Assembly (NCBI GenBank): GCA_934486735.1
Contig: CAKSQL010000001.1
Location: 124,001 to 188,000, forward strand
Direction of reading: 5' to 3'
Length of the DNA stretch: 64,000 nucleotides
Source of the DNA: an uncultured Clostridia bacterium
GTDB taxonomy: Bacteria; Bacillota; Clostridia; UBA1381
Below, in pieces: positions 11,101 through 17,823 of this stretch (positions are counted from its first letter, which is position 1; every line of letters begins with the position of its first letter). The notes under the pieces are model-generated. The model made no database searches, was not told the DNA's origin, and worked only from the letters and a program-made list of their open reading frames with translations. The translations under genes and the position numbers were made by a program.

Positions 11101-14100
11101 TCACAAATGCTTGATGAAGCGGATATAAAACCCGGCGAGAAAGTATTGGAACCGTCCGCAGGAAAAGGAAATATTGCCGATGAGATCAAGGCAAAATATC
11201 CGGATAATTCCCTTGATGTGGTTGAATGGAACTCGTCGCTTAACGAACTGTTGTCCGATAAAGGACATGATGTCATCGGGAACGACTTTCTGCAGACCGA
11301 CGGCGAATATGACAAAATTATAATGAATCCCCCGTTTGAAAATGGGCAGGACATAGACCATGTAAAGCACGCCTATGACTTGTTATCCGACAAAGGCAGA
11401 ATTGTAGCGATAATGAGCGAGGGTGCTTTTTCACGTTCGGATAAAAAAGCAGCAGAGTTCAGAGAATGGCTGAATAATGTCGGCGGAACGAGTCAGCAGC
11501 TGCCCGAGGGTACATTTAAAAATTCCGAACGCAGTACGGGAGTCAATACAAGACTGGTCGTTATAGATAAAGCTGATTCCGATAGCGCACCGTCAAAAAA
11601 GAGAGCCGCGGTACATAGCAGCAGAGATTTGGATACGACTAACACAAATCAATTAAAAGGCTTATCGGATAAGCTAAAAGAAAGTTATGAAACCCTTAAG
11701 GATAAGAATGATATATTTGAAATAAATAGAGATATTATTTCTGAAATGCAAGGGAAAAATGTAACCGATAAAATATATAATTACTTTAATTCAATAGGCG
11801 GCAGCGTTGAAAACCCTGTTTTGGGAACCGTTGAATTAACAAAATCGGGTGCAAAATCAACTGTTTTTCATGGAGTAGGACACGATAAAATTAGAGCCGT
11901 TGAAGCTATAAAGCCGATTATTGAGAAGGGTACAATTATATCAAAAGCTGTTGATTGGAAGAATAGAGGGTATGATACGTATATAATTGCAGGGAAAGGT
12001 AACATTGATGGTAGTAAATCCATCGTTGGCGTAATTGTAAAAACATATCCAAACAATAGCAAAAGAAAAAATAAATTTTATTTGCATGAATTAATAAGAA
12101 TAGGAGCTGACTCCGACGCAGTGGCTAAAGATAGCCGGGCTAACGTGAATGAGTCAACTCCTATTGACAATGTTATTATATCACAAAAAAAAGACATTGT
12201 CAATACCTATTCTACGCAAAATAATGAAAAAAATACCGACACTTCAAGCCAAACTGCCGTCCACAGCAGCAGAGATACCACCAATACCAATAACGACACC
12301 GGTGTGAACAGGTGGGTTACGGACCGTCTGCCGACAGAGAAATCACGTTCGGACAAAATAAAGGAATCGGTCATTGCCAAGACAAACAAGGCTACCGAAA
12401 AAATCAACGATGCTCTTGAACGTGACATTCCAAAAATCAGCACAAAGGAAACAAATCTTGCCGATATTGTAAGCGATATCCGGGATAAATTCAATATCCC
12501 GATTGCCACAGGAAAGGTTACAGATCGCGAAGCTTCGGGAATATACAAGGACACGCCCGAGACCATAAGAACCCGGGTCGCCAACAATATGCCAACCATT
12601 TCACATGAGTTGGGACATCATCTTGACAAAAAATACAGTTTCAGCAATATGAAAAGCATAGAAAAGCTGCGTAAAGTTATTTCGGAGGATTTTCTGAAAC
12701 AATATCCGGAAAATGAGCGAAACAATGAAGCTGTTGCCGAATTTGTGCGCAAATATCTTAAAAATATGAACGAGGCAAGCAGGCTATGTCCCGATTTTTA
12801 TTCGGATTTTGTAAGCACGCTTTCAAAAGAAGATTTAAAAGCCATAAACGAAATAGCTACTTCGATAAATGAATATATGAGCATGGATTTTGATGAACGT
12901 GTTCAGTCAAGCATTATTTCCGGCAAAGATGCCGAGAAAACCTCAGCATCTGAAAAACGGCGGCGGTTTTACACCAATTGGGTCGACAGTTTCCATCCGC
13001 TCAAAGAGGCTACCGAATTTGTGAAACAGGCAAACGGTATAGGAACGGTGGCACGTGAAAAAAATGCCTACGTGTTAGCTACAAATTCACTTAACGCCGC
13101 TACTATTGCAAGACATATCACATGCAATGGCATGACAGATATGAACGGCAGGACGAATTTGGGGAAATCTTTTGTTGACTGTATCAAGGATGTCGACAGC
13201 AAGGATCTGAATGCACTGGACGAATATTTGGTTTTGAAACATTCTCTTGAATGGCTGGAATCAAAAAACGGGAAAAACAAGCGTGTTTTTGCCGACGATA
13301 GTTTACAAAACCCCGACGAAATACGCAAGAAAATCGCCGACATTGAAAGCAAGCACCCCGAAATGAAAAAAGCTGCGGAAAACCTATATGAATACCAAGA
13401 TAATATTTTAAGATATTTTGTTATTGAGGCAGGCGGAATGAGCGAAAAATCCTTTGAACATTTAAAGGAGCTTTATCCCTGCTATGTTCCGTTTTATCGT
13501 GCTGTCGGAAAGGAAAAGAAGATACGCGGAGTCAGAGGAACTTTTGCCAACCAAACATCACCTATATCACGTGCAAAAGGCAGCGGCGAGAAAATTATAA
13601 GCCCGCTTGAAAGCATTGTGAAGAACACTGAGAAAATGGTTAAATTTGCAATGCGCAACCGCGTTATGCAAACCTTTGCCGATTATGCCGATTCGGTTGA
13701 CGGATTCGGTCAATACATGGAAAAAATCCCGCCGGATATGCTTCCGCACAGCATCGACATTTCGGCTCAAAAGCAAAAAATCGAAGATGCCTTGAAACAA
13801 AAATTAAATGCCGACGACTTTTTCTCCGCTACAGAAGTGATTGATGAATTTCTTAACGACAGCGTGACTGACTTCACTCCGATAGCAAGTGCAAAAAAGA
13901 AGATTGTTACGGTCTTGAGAGACGGAAAAGCGTCCTATTATCAGATTCACGATCAGATGTTTTACGAAGCAATTGCGGACATGACTCCAAGACAGGCAAG
14001 CGGATTCTTAAAGTTTTCAAGCACAATCATACAGCCGATGAAGCTTTTAATCACGCAAAACAACCCAATATTCATGGCGACCAATGCAATCAGAGATTTA

Positions 14101-15792
14101 GGCACTGCGTACAGACTATCTGACATAAATAATCCTGCAATATTTGCGGTCAGATATGCCGAAGCTTTGAAAGAAGTGGTCGGCAAATCTGAGGACTACA
14201 TAAAATATCAAGCGATGGGCGGCGGACATTCCTCGGAGTTGTCGGCGAATATAAATAAAATTGCAACAACTCTCAGACTGATTTTAAACAAGGATGCCGG
14301 AAAGGCTCGCAAGCTTTTTTCCGCAATCATACACCCGGTGAACACAATCGCGTCAATGAATGATGTAGTTGAAACTGTACCGAGATTTATGGAGTTTAAG
14401 GAAACAATGCGAAAAACCGGAGACATTCAACAGGCTATATACAATGCCGACGATATCACCACAAACTTCAAACGCGGCGGCATAAAGGCGAAAGATTTAA
14501 ATAAAACTGTTATGTTTTTCAATGCCGGCATACAAGGTCTTGACAAGGCTTATCGCAGTTTTGCGGACGTTCCCAAAAACGAGCGGAATGCCCGTCTTTT
14601 AAAGTGTGCGTTGTTCGCTCTGCTCATGGCAGCCTTGCAGGAGGCCTTCAACAGGCGGATTGACGAGGAGGGTTATGAGAATCTGTCGGCATATACAAAG
14701 AATAATTTCTACAACTTTGCTATAGGTGACGGCAAATTTATCAAGCTCCCCAAGGCGCGTGAACTTGCCATTTTGGACAGCTTCACCGAAAGATGTATTG
14801 ACTATGCTTTCGGAAGCAAAAAGGCGTTCAGCCAATTCGGAGATTATCTCGCTTCCAATCTTCTTCCGAACGGCATACCGTCATCCGGCTTTGACCTTGT
14901 TGGCGATTTCCATGATGTCCTCGGAAGTACAGTCTTTGGAGGTGTTGCAGATATCGGATTTAATATGGATTTTAAAGGTACACCGATTGAGTCGGACTAT
15001 GATAAGGAATTGCCGAGGCAGGACAGATACTCGGAAAGCACGACCAAGACAGCCGTTTCGCTCGGGAAAACACCGATTGCTGAAAAAATGAATTTATCTC
15101 CAAAACAGATAGACCACCTTATTTCATCGTACACCGGCATTCTCGGTCAGATAAATAAAGCATTGCTTCCGATGAGTAAAGACCGAATCGACAAATCGCT
15201 GGGGTTAAGAAACAAATTCATTGCCGACAGTAATTACTCGACGGATCTGCTGAATGAAGTATATGACAACCGAGATAAGGCAGAGAATAAATTTGTAATT
15301 GACGGCAGAATAAACAGCGCACTGGAATATGAGAAAAATGCCGTTGTTGCCGGATATATTTCAAAGATGAATAAGCTGACAAAGTCTCTGCCGGCAGAAC
15401 AGCAGCGCGAAAGCCGAAAACTTCTTTTGAGGACGCTGAATGATTGGAATTATGAATATACCGCTGCTGAGCAAAACATGATAGATATGTTTGGTGATGA
15501 CCTTGTTAATAATTCCGTAATTCTTAACGGTGTTCCGAGTAGTGAATTTTCTTATACCGAGAAAAAGAAAAAATATACTTATGTTTTCACGCCGGAGGAA
15601 TATACTCAATATGTGAAAGATTATCTCGCCGCGATTGAATCGGGACGAAAGGACGCATATAAGAAGTGCGGCAAAAATAAAGATAAGTACGAGGCAAAAC
15701 TGGAGGAGAATATTTCAAAGGCAAAACAAGCTCTGAAAAAGGCATATAAGAAAAAGGTTGGGAAAAAAGCAAAGGTTTCGGAAGCAAAGTGA
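5116..15792 (+). CDS. giant phage polyvalent protein (ART, adenine methylase, zincin, LPD domains)
   Basis: One 3,558-codon frame starts at ATG 5116 after ACGGAGGT. Domains in order: polar helices; Gly/Ala hydrophobic stretch about 275-295; a beta domain at 781-855 that recurs at 1358-1435; MutS domain-I-like module about 858-930 ('TRVGDFYEAYG'); ADP-ribosyltransferase about 950-1095 with R1003, S1041 and E1077-x-E1079; a polar stretch 1110-1201 overlapping a second gene; polyvalent-associated segments near 1250 and 1665-1730; N6-adenine methylase about 1985-2150 (FFPTP, EPSAGKGN, N2071-P-P-F); an LPD3/PBECR-like module about 2225-2332; zincin motif H2497-E-L-G-H2501; and a C-terminal LPD38-like region about 2975-3175 ('MFFNAGIQGLDKAYR'). 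Such polyvalent proteins are thought to be delivered with phage DNA to modify it and disarm host defences. Domain assignments rest on motif reading only. Confidence 0.88.
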   Translation: MGNYNDLDVILKNRGYTRKPKSKPKEKEKTIPLGQQAYNLPLATMNQNAPIKLTDTPEVRTSKMMQQVKASTPNGAMKDSLDVFNYENQQKAKELKRDEDKEITSYSRTHTIKEIDNQIKTLKQTKSDIRHKNKLQFSPEEAKIDNRIVFLTNAKQKKLKVNQDAKKNSYTGLMQNEDFEKSSTPDKEIRDPDYQRINGFSIKKDDGFTASDGGSYLDNFNEDEKKIYNYLYKTQGKAKANAYKNVLKYELESRYAADLKNASEEAAHEHPIITSAMTVAGAPGAGIASAAAVAEDLMNSAKGNPININSRNHLAGTTTDIVRSTVAGDIAQKAGSDMAFLYNVGMSIGDNVANLAVAKAFVPAGINFEKASNITGKIVTGLMSSDVAANAIVEGKEKGYSDGKAIALGITQGLIEAATEKYSLDEILSHPKTTLKSVVRGSIAEGSEEVASSLGKFIVDTLVNGSESDLQQTIKKYRDAGYSEEDVLKKTLFDGVKSASSDFLAGALSGGVMSAANSAMNHNRIAQSGHDLVSKGKENNIDVEKLVIEQGKTAPETSDAYKNAIKLEKKYNDGKRLSDYNIGLQNMYNLNATDSQIASVKNTNSEETFQKPTIEENHPTQAPISDNNTNDTVQEPSSPNNGYTPIQTNINPDIRTNEENNVHQTASQEVVTPTKSVSSSEAQTAQNTNSDNQSTDSVINVGDKFKDTRTGNIITVVKRNENNTVVQVDNGTKTYPRVISNNFADSFAAGPRAEYMEKVNVTTENTAPVQSNTLAPNSSQIDSYINSHSGEKINVSIGNGQSRKFTIISSENGVLSFKSADGKVMSSDLNDAVQNGNSFEINYGGGAKITYTISPAKNINLTRVGDFYEAYGNDAADIADKLNLALTTKVVNGETVQMTGFPAYALDDYTNRLGNGYNFNIADTNVSSTNAESKNADNSSENMYENLEKLGLTYDEKRAILEYKSSGSYKINELLRHGEALSEADNKLKNDINTALDKFPIYRGMLYRSIGFRGINAEVEFAEFIKSHKGKSEITYSDFISASKTNGNYIVDADFCVNYEILCEDAKDVSTIGLLEENEVLFKTDIKFSILDFTVNNNVVNIKIKELTNYDTEKDNRTGQNNRNGQTVEGRNRETRTDGLHEDVYSEDDILRKRGTADDRIPESQSDSNGSRSRDKAIDIGREYEKTSGDNERAAGESVRLKDKNTTNSTVSTNNAFINDNGKICFNQRNFDYENNKLRKADFNIYTRTKTGTEALTVKGEVVGKYGLHKNNTGKYYVDLLKSGMSAATFDAKKEARQFAIYVNDKVAYNNPIFDESFRLVKNNDFMQYAKDVKRILETKEYIPEMEIKDGTVPFKTKGELIEYIKAHKGDKVRVTFGDGRSEVRTIVSANAKTLNTSSPDGSSNVTDLRGMEISSTGFNIAYDTGVSVNFDFVNTGENGTDSIDNSRAGISHRVNTETGLNRDEIIKIISSINNGYNISLDTVKNAVEYLINSENDIKSELSALKNSDLQKLLNPVDRSRRTKKADMVNGIYSGMLDEMYYAVTGSDTISYVFDGTPIDTRMKNMLRDAAEKTDADSFAKLMEQNAAKHAEILKKRSAAEESLKNPQTLQDFLRKKNSVGLSEEETARFERMYAEERKQGREKKTTTEPKNTSESETFFSDSSNYTIEKSTHTKTGDDIWVVKPTERLETDTWKQLNNQIKSLGGVYWRGNQGWNFKKDPTSLFANISEESESRVKGKSNADKLRTVAESMQKAIDDKFKDRLTNTAKRAQEAARAESEGDRLKYVQSTINNIADAIESGKSTLLDKIDSRAQVETLIKMLDTSRRNRISETMQGITYDERLQEQSKPYSSNDIKYAEYPLTKVHENIINEYIRTADGKTGYKQIVQRLTKALKGSENSYVKINPQLFSDIDKIVNNLSPLYTEFWNDSVAERKRLTRMGIENVVELRAYLRELTDYLPGRDTDAEKQRNIKNRERELANSKIDGFFPTPKTLVSQMLDEADIKPGEKVLEPSAGKGNIADEIKAKYPDNSLDVVEWNSSLNELLSDKGHDVIGNDFLQTDGEYDKIIMNPPFENGQDIDHVKHAYDLLSDKGRIVAIMSEGAFSRSDKKAAEFREWLNNVGGTSQQLPEGTFKNSERSTGVNTRLVVIDKADSDSAPSKKRAAVHSSRDLDTTNTNQLKGLSDKLKESYETLKDKNDIFEINRDIISEMQGKNVTDKIYNYFNSIGGSVENPVLGTVELTKSGAKSTVFHGVGHDKIRAVEAIKPIIEKGTIISKAVDWKNRGYDTYIIAGKGNIDGSKSIVGVIVKTYPNNSKRKNKFYLHELIRIGADSDAVAKDSRANVNESTPIDNVIISQKKDIVNTYSTQNNEKNTDTSSQTAVHSSRDTTNTNNDTGVNRWVTDRLPTEKSRSDKIKESVIAKTNKATEKINDALERDIPKISTKETNLADIVSDIRDKFNIPIATGKVTDREASGIYKDTPETIRTRVANNMPTISHELGHHLDKKYSFSNMKSIEKLRKVISEDFLKQYPENERNNEAVAEFVRKYLKNMNEASRLCPDFYSDFVSTLSKEDLKAINEIATSINEYMSMDFDERVQSSIISGKDAEKTSASEKRRRFYTNWVDSFHPLKEATEFVKQANGIGTVAREKNAYVLATNSLNAATIARHITCNGMTDMNGRTNLGKSFVDCIKDVDSKDLNALDEYLVLKHSLEWLESKNGKNKRVFADDSLQNPDEIRKKIADIESKHPEMKKAAENLYEYQDNILRYFVIEAGGMSEKSFEHLKELYPCYVPFYRAVGKEKKIRGVRGTFANQTSPISRAKGSGEKIISPLESIVKNTEKMVKFAMRNRVMQTFADYADSVDGFGQYMEKIPPDMLPHSIDISAQKQKIEDALKQKLNADDFFSATEVIDEFLNDSVTDFTPIASAKKKIVTVLRDGKASYYQIHDQMFYEAIADMTPRQASGFLKFSSTIIQPMKLLITQNNPIFMATNAIRDLGTAYRLSDINNPAIFAVRYAEALKEVVGKSEDYIKYQAMGGGHSSELSANINKIATTLRLILNKDAGKARKLFSAIIHPVNTIASMNDVVETVPRFMEFKETMRKTGDIQQAIYNADDITTNFKRGGIKAKDLNKTVMFFNAGIQGLDKAYRSFADVPKNERNARLLKCALFALLMAALQEAFNRRIDEEGYENLSAYTKNNFYNFAIGDGKFIKLPKARELAILDSFTERCIDYAFGSKKAFSQFGDYLASNLLPNGIPSSGFDLVGDFHDVLGSTVFGGVADIGFNMDFKGTPIESDYDKELPRQDRYSESTTKTAVSLGKTPIAEKMNLSPKQIDHLISSYTGILGQINKALLPMSKDRIDKSLGLRNKFIADSNYSTDLLNEVYDNRDKAENKFVIDGRINSALEYEKNAVVAGYISKMNKLTKSLPAEQQRESRKLLLRTLNDWNYEYTAAEQNMIDMFGDDLVNNSVILNGVPSSEFSYTEKKKKYTYVFTPEEYTQYVKDYLAAIESGRKDAYKKCGKNKDKYEAKLEENISKAKQALKKAYKKKVGKKAKVSEAK
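8444..8719 (+). CDS. 91-residue gene nested in another frame of the giant polyvalent gene
   Basis: An ATG at 8444 follows AAAGGAG (8427-8433) by 10 bases and opens a 91-codon frame inside the giant gene, right after its ADP-ribosyltransferase module. The product looks like an ordinary folded protein: alternating charged and hydrophobic helices (TDKLLRAEIEKHELTDFMKMF, EALLMIEYLKANP), no cysteine, and no low-complexity stretch. The giant frame over the same bases (residues 1110-1201) is instead a polar, Gly/Arg/Asp/Asn-rich linker. This pattern suggests the nested frame is the older coding sequence and the outer frame reads through it. I do not recognise the family. An immunity or regulatory partner of the ADP-ribosyltransferase is one guess from position. 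Confidence 0.5.
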   Translation: MIPKKITEPGKTIETDKLLRAEIEKHELTDFMKMFIPRMIFFEKEALLMIEYLKANPTATEAEVETKLLTLVENMRKHLGITKGQRENLFG

Positions 15793-15886
15793 ATCTCGTG
15801 AGGGACGGCATTCGCTGCCCCTCATGTGTATTTTGAAGTCATGAATTTTAACTTCTTTGATACAATAGTATGGTATTAAGTTACTC

Positions 15887-15915
15887 TTGACTTTTTATAA
15901 ATTTTGTGCTATACT
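15887..15915 (+). promoter_or_regulatory. sigma-A promoter in the 425-bp gap after the giant phage gene
   Basis: TTGACT at 15887-15892 and TATACT at 15910-15915 are 17 bases apart, with an extended -10 TG at 15907-15908. Transcription would start near 15922 and run to the terminator at 16155-16185, giving a ~260-nt transcript with no open frame of useful length. The rest of the gap (15793-16109) is AT-rich and holds nothing else I can name. Confidence 0.6.
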
Positions 15916-16109
15916 AATTGTAATATGATACTGTAAATATTATCGGCATATTACGGTGTTTTCTGTACACGATTTTTACACGTTTTCGGAAAAATGTACA
16001 GATTGGACGAGAAAGAAAAAGAGTGAAAAAACATAAAAAAAGGTAGTATTTATGTAGCGTTACAGACAATTCGGGAAAATGTCAAAAATATAAGAAAAAG
16101 TGTTTTTAT

Positions 16110-16129
16110 CACTCTCCCCTTCTCCGCCA
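16110..16129 (+). other. probable prophage attR: 3' fragment of a tRNA-Ser gene
   Basis: The string ending CTTCTCCGCCA at 16129 matches the 3' acceptor strand, discriminator G73 and CCA of bacterial tRNA-Ser (5' partner GGAGAAG). No tRNA body lies upstream; the sequence there is phage-side AT-rich DNA and the T-loop consensus is absent. A perfect terminator follows within 30 bases, as expected downstream of a tRNA gene. Integrases often recombine at tRNA 3' ends and leave such a fragment at one end. The intact tRNA-Ser and the integrase would lie left of the window. Confidence 0.55.
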
Positions 16130-16154
16130 TCCATATGCACAATTGCATATGCTT

Positions 16155-16185
16155 AAAACACAGTGTGCATATCACTGTGTTTTTT
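16155..16185 (+). terminator. rho-independent terminator downstream of the tRNA-Ser fragment
   Basis: An 11-bp stem (AAAACACAGTG pairing with CACTGTGTTTT) has a 7-base loop and a following T tract. Just upstream, 16132-16151 is another perfect inverted repeat (CATATGCA/TGCATATG). It would stop transcription from the prophage side before the MNT-HEPN gene. Confidence 0.8.
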
Positions 16186-16217
16186 GTTTATGATAAAACA
16201 AAAGGAGCGGTAAATAC

Positions 16218-16889
16218 ATGGACTCGGTTTTAAAAAAAATTATAGCTGTTGCTAACCAATACGGCGCAGGGAAAGCCATTCTGTTCGGTTCACGCGCTCG
16301 CGGTGACAGCACACAAAAAAGTGATTATGATATTGCTTTTGTTCTGCCCGGCATGACAGGCGATACAAAAAACAAAATCCTAAACGGATTAGAAGAGATT
16401 GATACGCTCTATAAAATTGACGCGGTATTTCTTGAAAGCCTCGACAGCGATGACGAGCTGACAAAGAACATACGAAAGGACGGAATTATTCTGATGGATA
16501 AATTTCAGACAAAGCTTAATAACTTCCAAAAAGCGCTTGCCGCTTTAAAAGAGGCTGTTTCCGACTTTGATAAAACTACTCTTCTATCGGTTCGCGACGG
16601 CGCGATTCAGCGGTTTGAATTTACCGCCGAGCTTGCATGGAAAACAGTGAGAGAATACCTAATCGACGAGGGTATTGCCGAAATAAACACGCCGAAATCT
16701 GTCATGAAAGCAGCCTTTGCCGCAAATCTCGTGGACGACGAGGACAGCTGGATTCAGGTTTTAAACGACCGCAACGCAACCTCCCATATATATGATGAGG
16801 ATGCGGCGGATAAAATCTTTGATCGTATCAGAAGTAAGCATATTGAGTTATTCCAAAATCTTTCGGATGTGCTTTCTGACATTCGATAG
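16218..16889 (+). CDS. fused MNT nucleotidyltransferase-HEPN protein
   Basis: The 223-residue protein starts at ATG 16218 after AAAGGAG. Residues 1-95 are a minimal nucleotidyltransferase (MNT): G24-S25 in 'LFGSRARGDS' and D36-x-D38 in 'SDYDIAF' are the nucleotide and metal sites. Residues 100-223 are a HI0074-type HEPN ('substrate-binding') domain with R185-x4-H190 ('RNATSH'), the motif of HEPN ribonucleases. In classical HEPN-MNT toxin-antitoxin pairs the two are separate genes, and MNT AMPylates the HEPN toxin to silence it. Here both are one polypeptide, so neutralisation would be intramolecular, or the protein may have another role. It lies right after the prophage attachment site and ends in its own strong terminator, so it is a single-gene unit. 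Confidence 0.88.
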   Translation: MDSVLKKIIAVANQYGAGKAILFGSRARGDSTQKSDYDIAFVLPGMTGDTKNKILNGLEEIDTLYKIDAVFLESLDSDDELTKNIRKDGIILMDKFQTKLNNFQKALAALKEAVSDFDKTTLLSVRDGAIQRFEFTAELAWKTVREYLIDEGIAEINTPKSVMKAAFAANLVDDEDSWIQVLNDRNATSHIYDEDAADKIFDRIRSKHIELFQNLSDVLSDIR

Positions 16890-16900
16890 CTCAAAAACCG

Positions 16901-16940
16901 CTGCCGCTTGCATATTTTGCAAGCGGCAGTCTTTTTTCTT
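16901..16940 (+). terminator. terminator of the MNT-HEPN gene
   Basis: A perfect 11-bp stem, CTGCCGCTTGC (16901-16911) with GCAAGCGGCAG (16919-16929), has a 7-base loop and is followed by TCTTTTTT. It sits 12 bases after the stop codon. Confidence 0.92.
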
Positions 16941-17019
16941 TATCTCAATATATCCTCTTTCACCATATAGGTTGGCGCTATGTTTGTTTATTCAGCTTCT
17001 ATTCCTCAGCGCCATTCAT

Positions 17020-17060
17020 AAAAAAAAGCCCCCAAATCAAGGCAAATCCTTAATTCGAGG
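17020..17060 (-). terminator. terminator of tRNA-Trp
   Basis: Read on the - strand, 17060-17048 pairs with 17042-17030 over 13 positions with three G-T wobbles, around a 5-base loop. A run of eight T follows after GC. It lies 12 bases past the 3' end of the tRNA. Confidence 0.75.
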
Positions 17061-17072
17061 ACAATTTATAAG

Positions 17073-17148
17073 TGGCAGGGGTACAAGGACTCGAACCTTG
17101 GGCACTTAGTTTTGGAGACCAATGCTCTACCAACTGAGCTACACCCCT
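17073..17148 (-). tRNA. tRNA-Trp (anticodon CCA)
   Basis: The 76-base cloverleaf on the - strand starts AGGGGTG and ends TACCCCT-G-CCA, with CCA encoded. U8-A9, the D-stem GCTC/GAGC, the anticodon loop CTCCAAA with anticodon CCA, and the T-loop TTCGAGT are all in place. The discriminator is G73, as in bacterial tRNA-Trp. It has its own promoter and terminator. Confidence 0.95.
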
Positions 17149-17166
17149 ATTTAATATGACTTAATT

Positions 17167-17196
17167 ATTTTACCACAAATCGACATACTTTGTCAA
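17167..17196 (-). promoter_or_regulatory. promoter of tRNA-Trp
   Basis: On the - strand, TTGACA (17196-17191) and TAAAAT (17172-17167) are separated by 18 bases and end 19 bases before the first tRNA base. The upstream 17200-17270 stretch is extremely AT-rich and could act as a UP element for both this and the divergent promoter at 17274. Confidence 0.8.
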
Positions 17197-17273
17197 TAGT
17201 TTTTTCAAAATTTTTTAATTTTTTTAATAAAATATAAAATAAAAAAATTTTTTATTTATTTCGCTTCCATTTA

Positions 17274-17302
17274 TTGACATTTATTTACAAATGATATATA
17301 AT
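17274..17302 (+). promoter_or_regulatory. full-consensus sigma-A promoter for a tiny RNA
   Basis: TTGACA (17274-17279), a 17-base spacer and TATAAT (17297-17302): a perfect consensus. The start would be near 17309. No gene follows, only a hairpin terminator ending at 17371. Confidence 0.85.
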
Positions 17303-17308
17303 AATTTT

Positions 17309-17371
17309 GGGGATGCTCTATATTTACATTGGTTTTGCGCTCAATTTACATATTGAGCGCAGCTTTTTTTT
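17309..17371 (+). ncRNA. candidate ~63-nt small RNA ending in a strong terminator
   Basis: Transcription from the perfect promoter at 17274-17302 would meet, only ~30 bases later, a perfect 9-bp stem GCGCTCAAT (17337-17345)/ATTGAGCGC (17352-17360) followed by AGC and eight T. The body holds no open frame of note. The product would be a ~63-nt RNA with a free, mostly unpaired 5' half (TTGGGGATGCTC...), the architecture of trans-acting small RNAs. Its target is unknown. It is convergent with the longer - strand RNA at 17476-17818; the ~100 bases between them show nothing. Confidence 0.6.
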
Positions 17372-17475
17372 CATTTTTCGCCTCTTCCTCGCAACATACA
17401 CTGCCTCACTCATTTAATTCCCCTGCAAAGCCTTTGAGAAAAGCCACGCTTGCAAGCATAATTTTGATATATTAT

Positions 17476-17818
17476 AAAAAGCTTCGCCGCAACAGACGAA
17501 GAATGTACAAGTCCTCTCTTCAAACGCACGAAACGATTCTGTTGATAGCGAAGCCTTCAGAACAGCCGTTGGTTGTCAAGTGCCTCATGGCAGAAAATCG
17601 CCCCGTGGTGCCAAACGTCCGAAACGCGGCTCAACTCATCGTCTGTTTCTGACAATAATTATAATGAGTGCAGCTCTGTTGCCAACAATAATGCACGTAA
17701 CAGCAACGTAAATTTTAGTTTCGGTCAACAGCACAGCAATACAACCGAGAGGACCTGCCGCAAGTGAATCCCCAACTGTATACATTGTTGGCAATTATTA
17801 ACGATAGGACCTCTCTTG
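17476..17818 (-). ncRNA. candidate ~340-nt structured RNA with interlocking helices
   Basis: On the - strand a perfect promoter (17852-17824) and a terminator (stem 17501-17495/17488-17482, then CTTTTT) bracket ~340 bases with no reading frame of 60 codons. Two perfect or near-perfect 11-bp helices can form: A pairs 17794-17784 with 17689-17679, and B pairs 17757-17747 with 17518-17508 (one G-T). Their strand order A-B-A'-B' makes a pseudoknot. The 5' end (17815-17807) can also pair with the left strand of helix B, giving a mutually exclusive alternative. I looked for RNase P, tmRNA, 6S and SRP signatures and saw none. Confidence 0.55.
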
Positions 17819-17823
17819 GCAAC

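Noticed and set aside
14726..15091. 121-codon + strand frame inside the giant phage gene
   Set aside because: It lacks a ribosome site, is rich in Ser/Arg with no helical pattern, and the giant frame there encodes well-formed helices; unlike 8444-8719 it looks like a shadow.
17476..17818. RNase P RNA, tmRNA or 6S RNA
   Set aside because: The GAGGAAAGTCC and ACAGAA core of RNase P, the tRNA-like ends and tag frame of tmRNA, and the 6S closed-rod pattern are all missing by eye.
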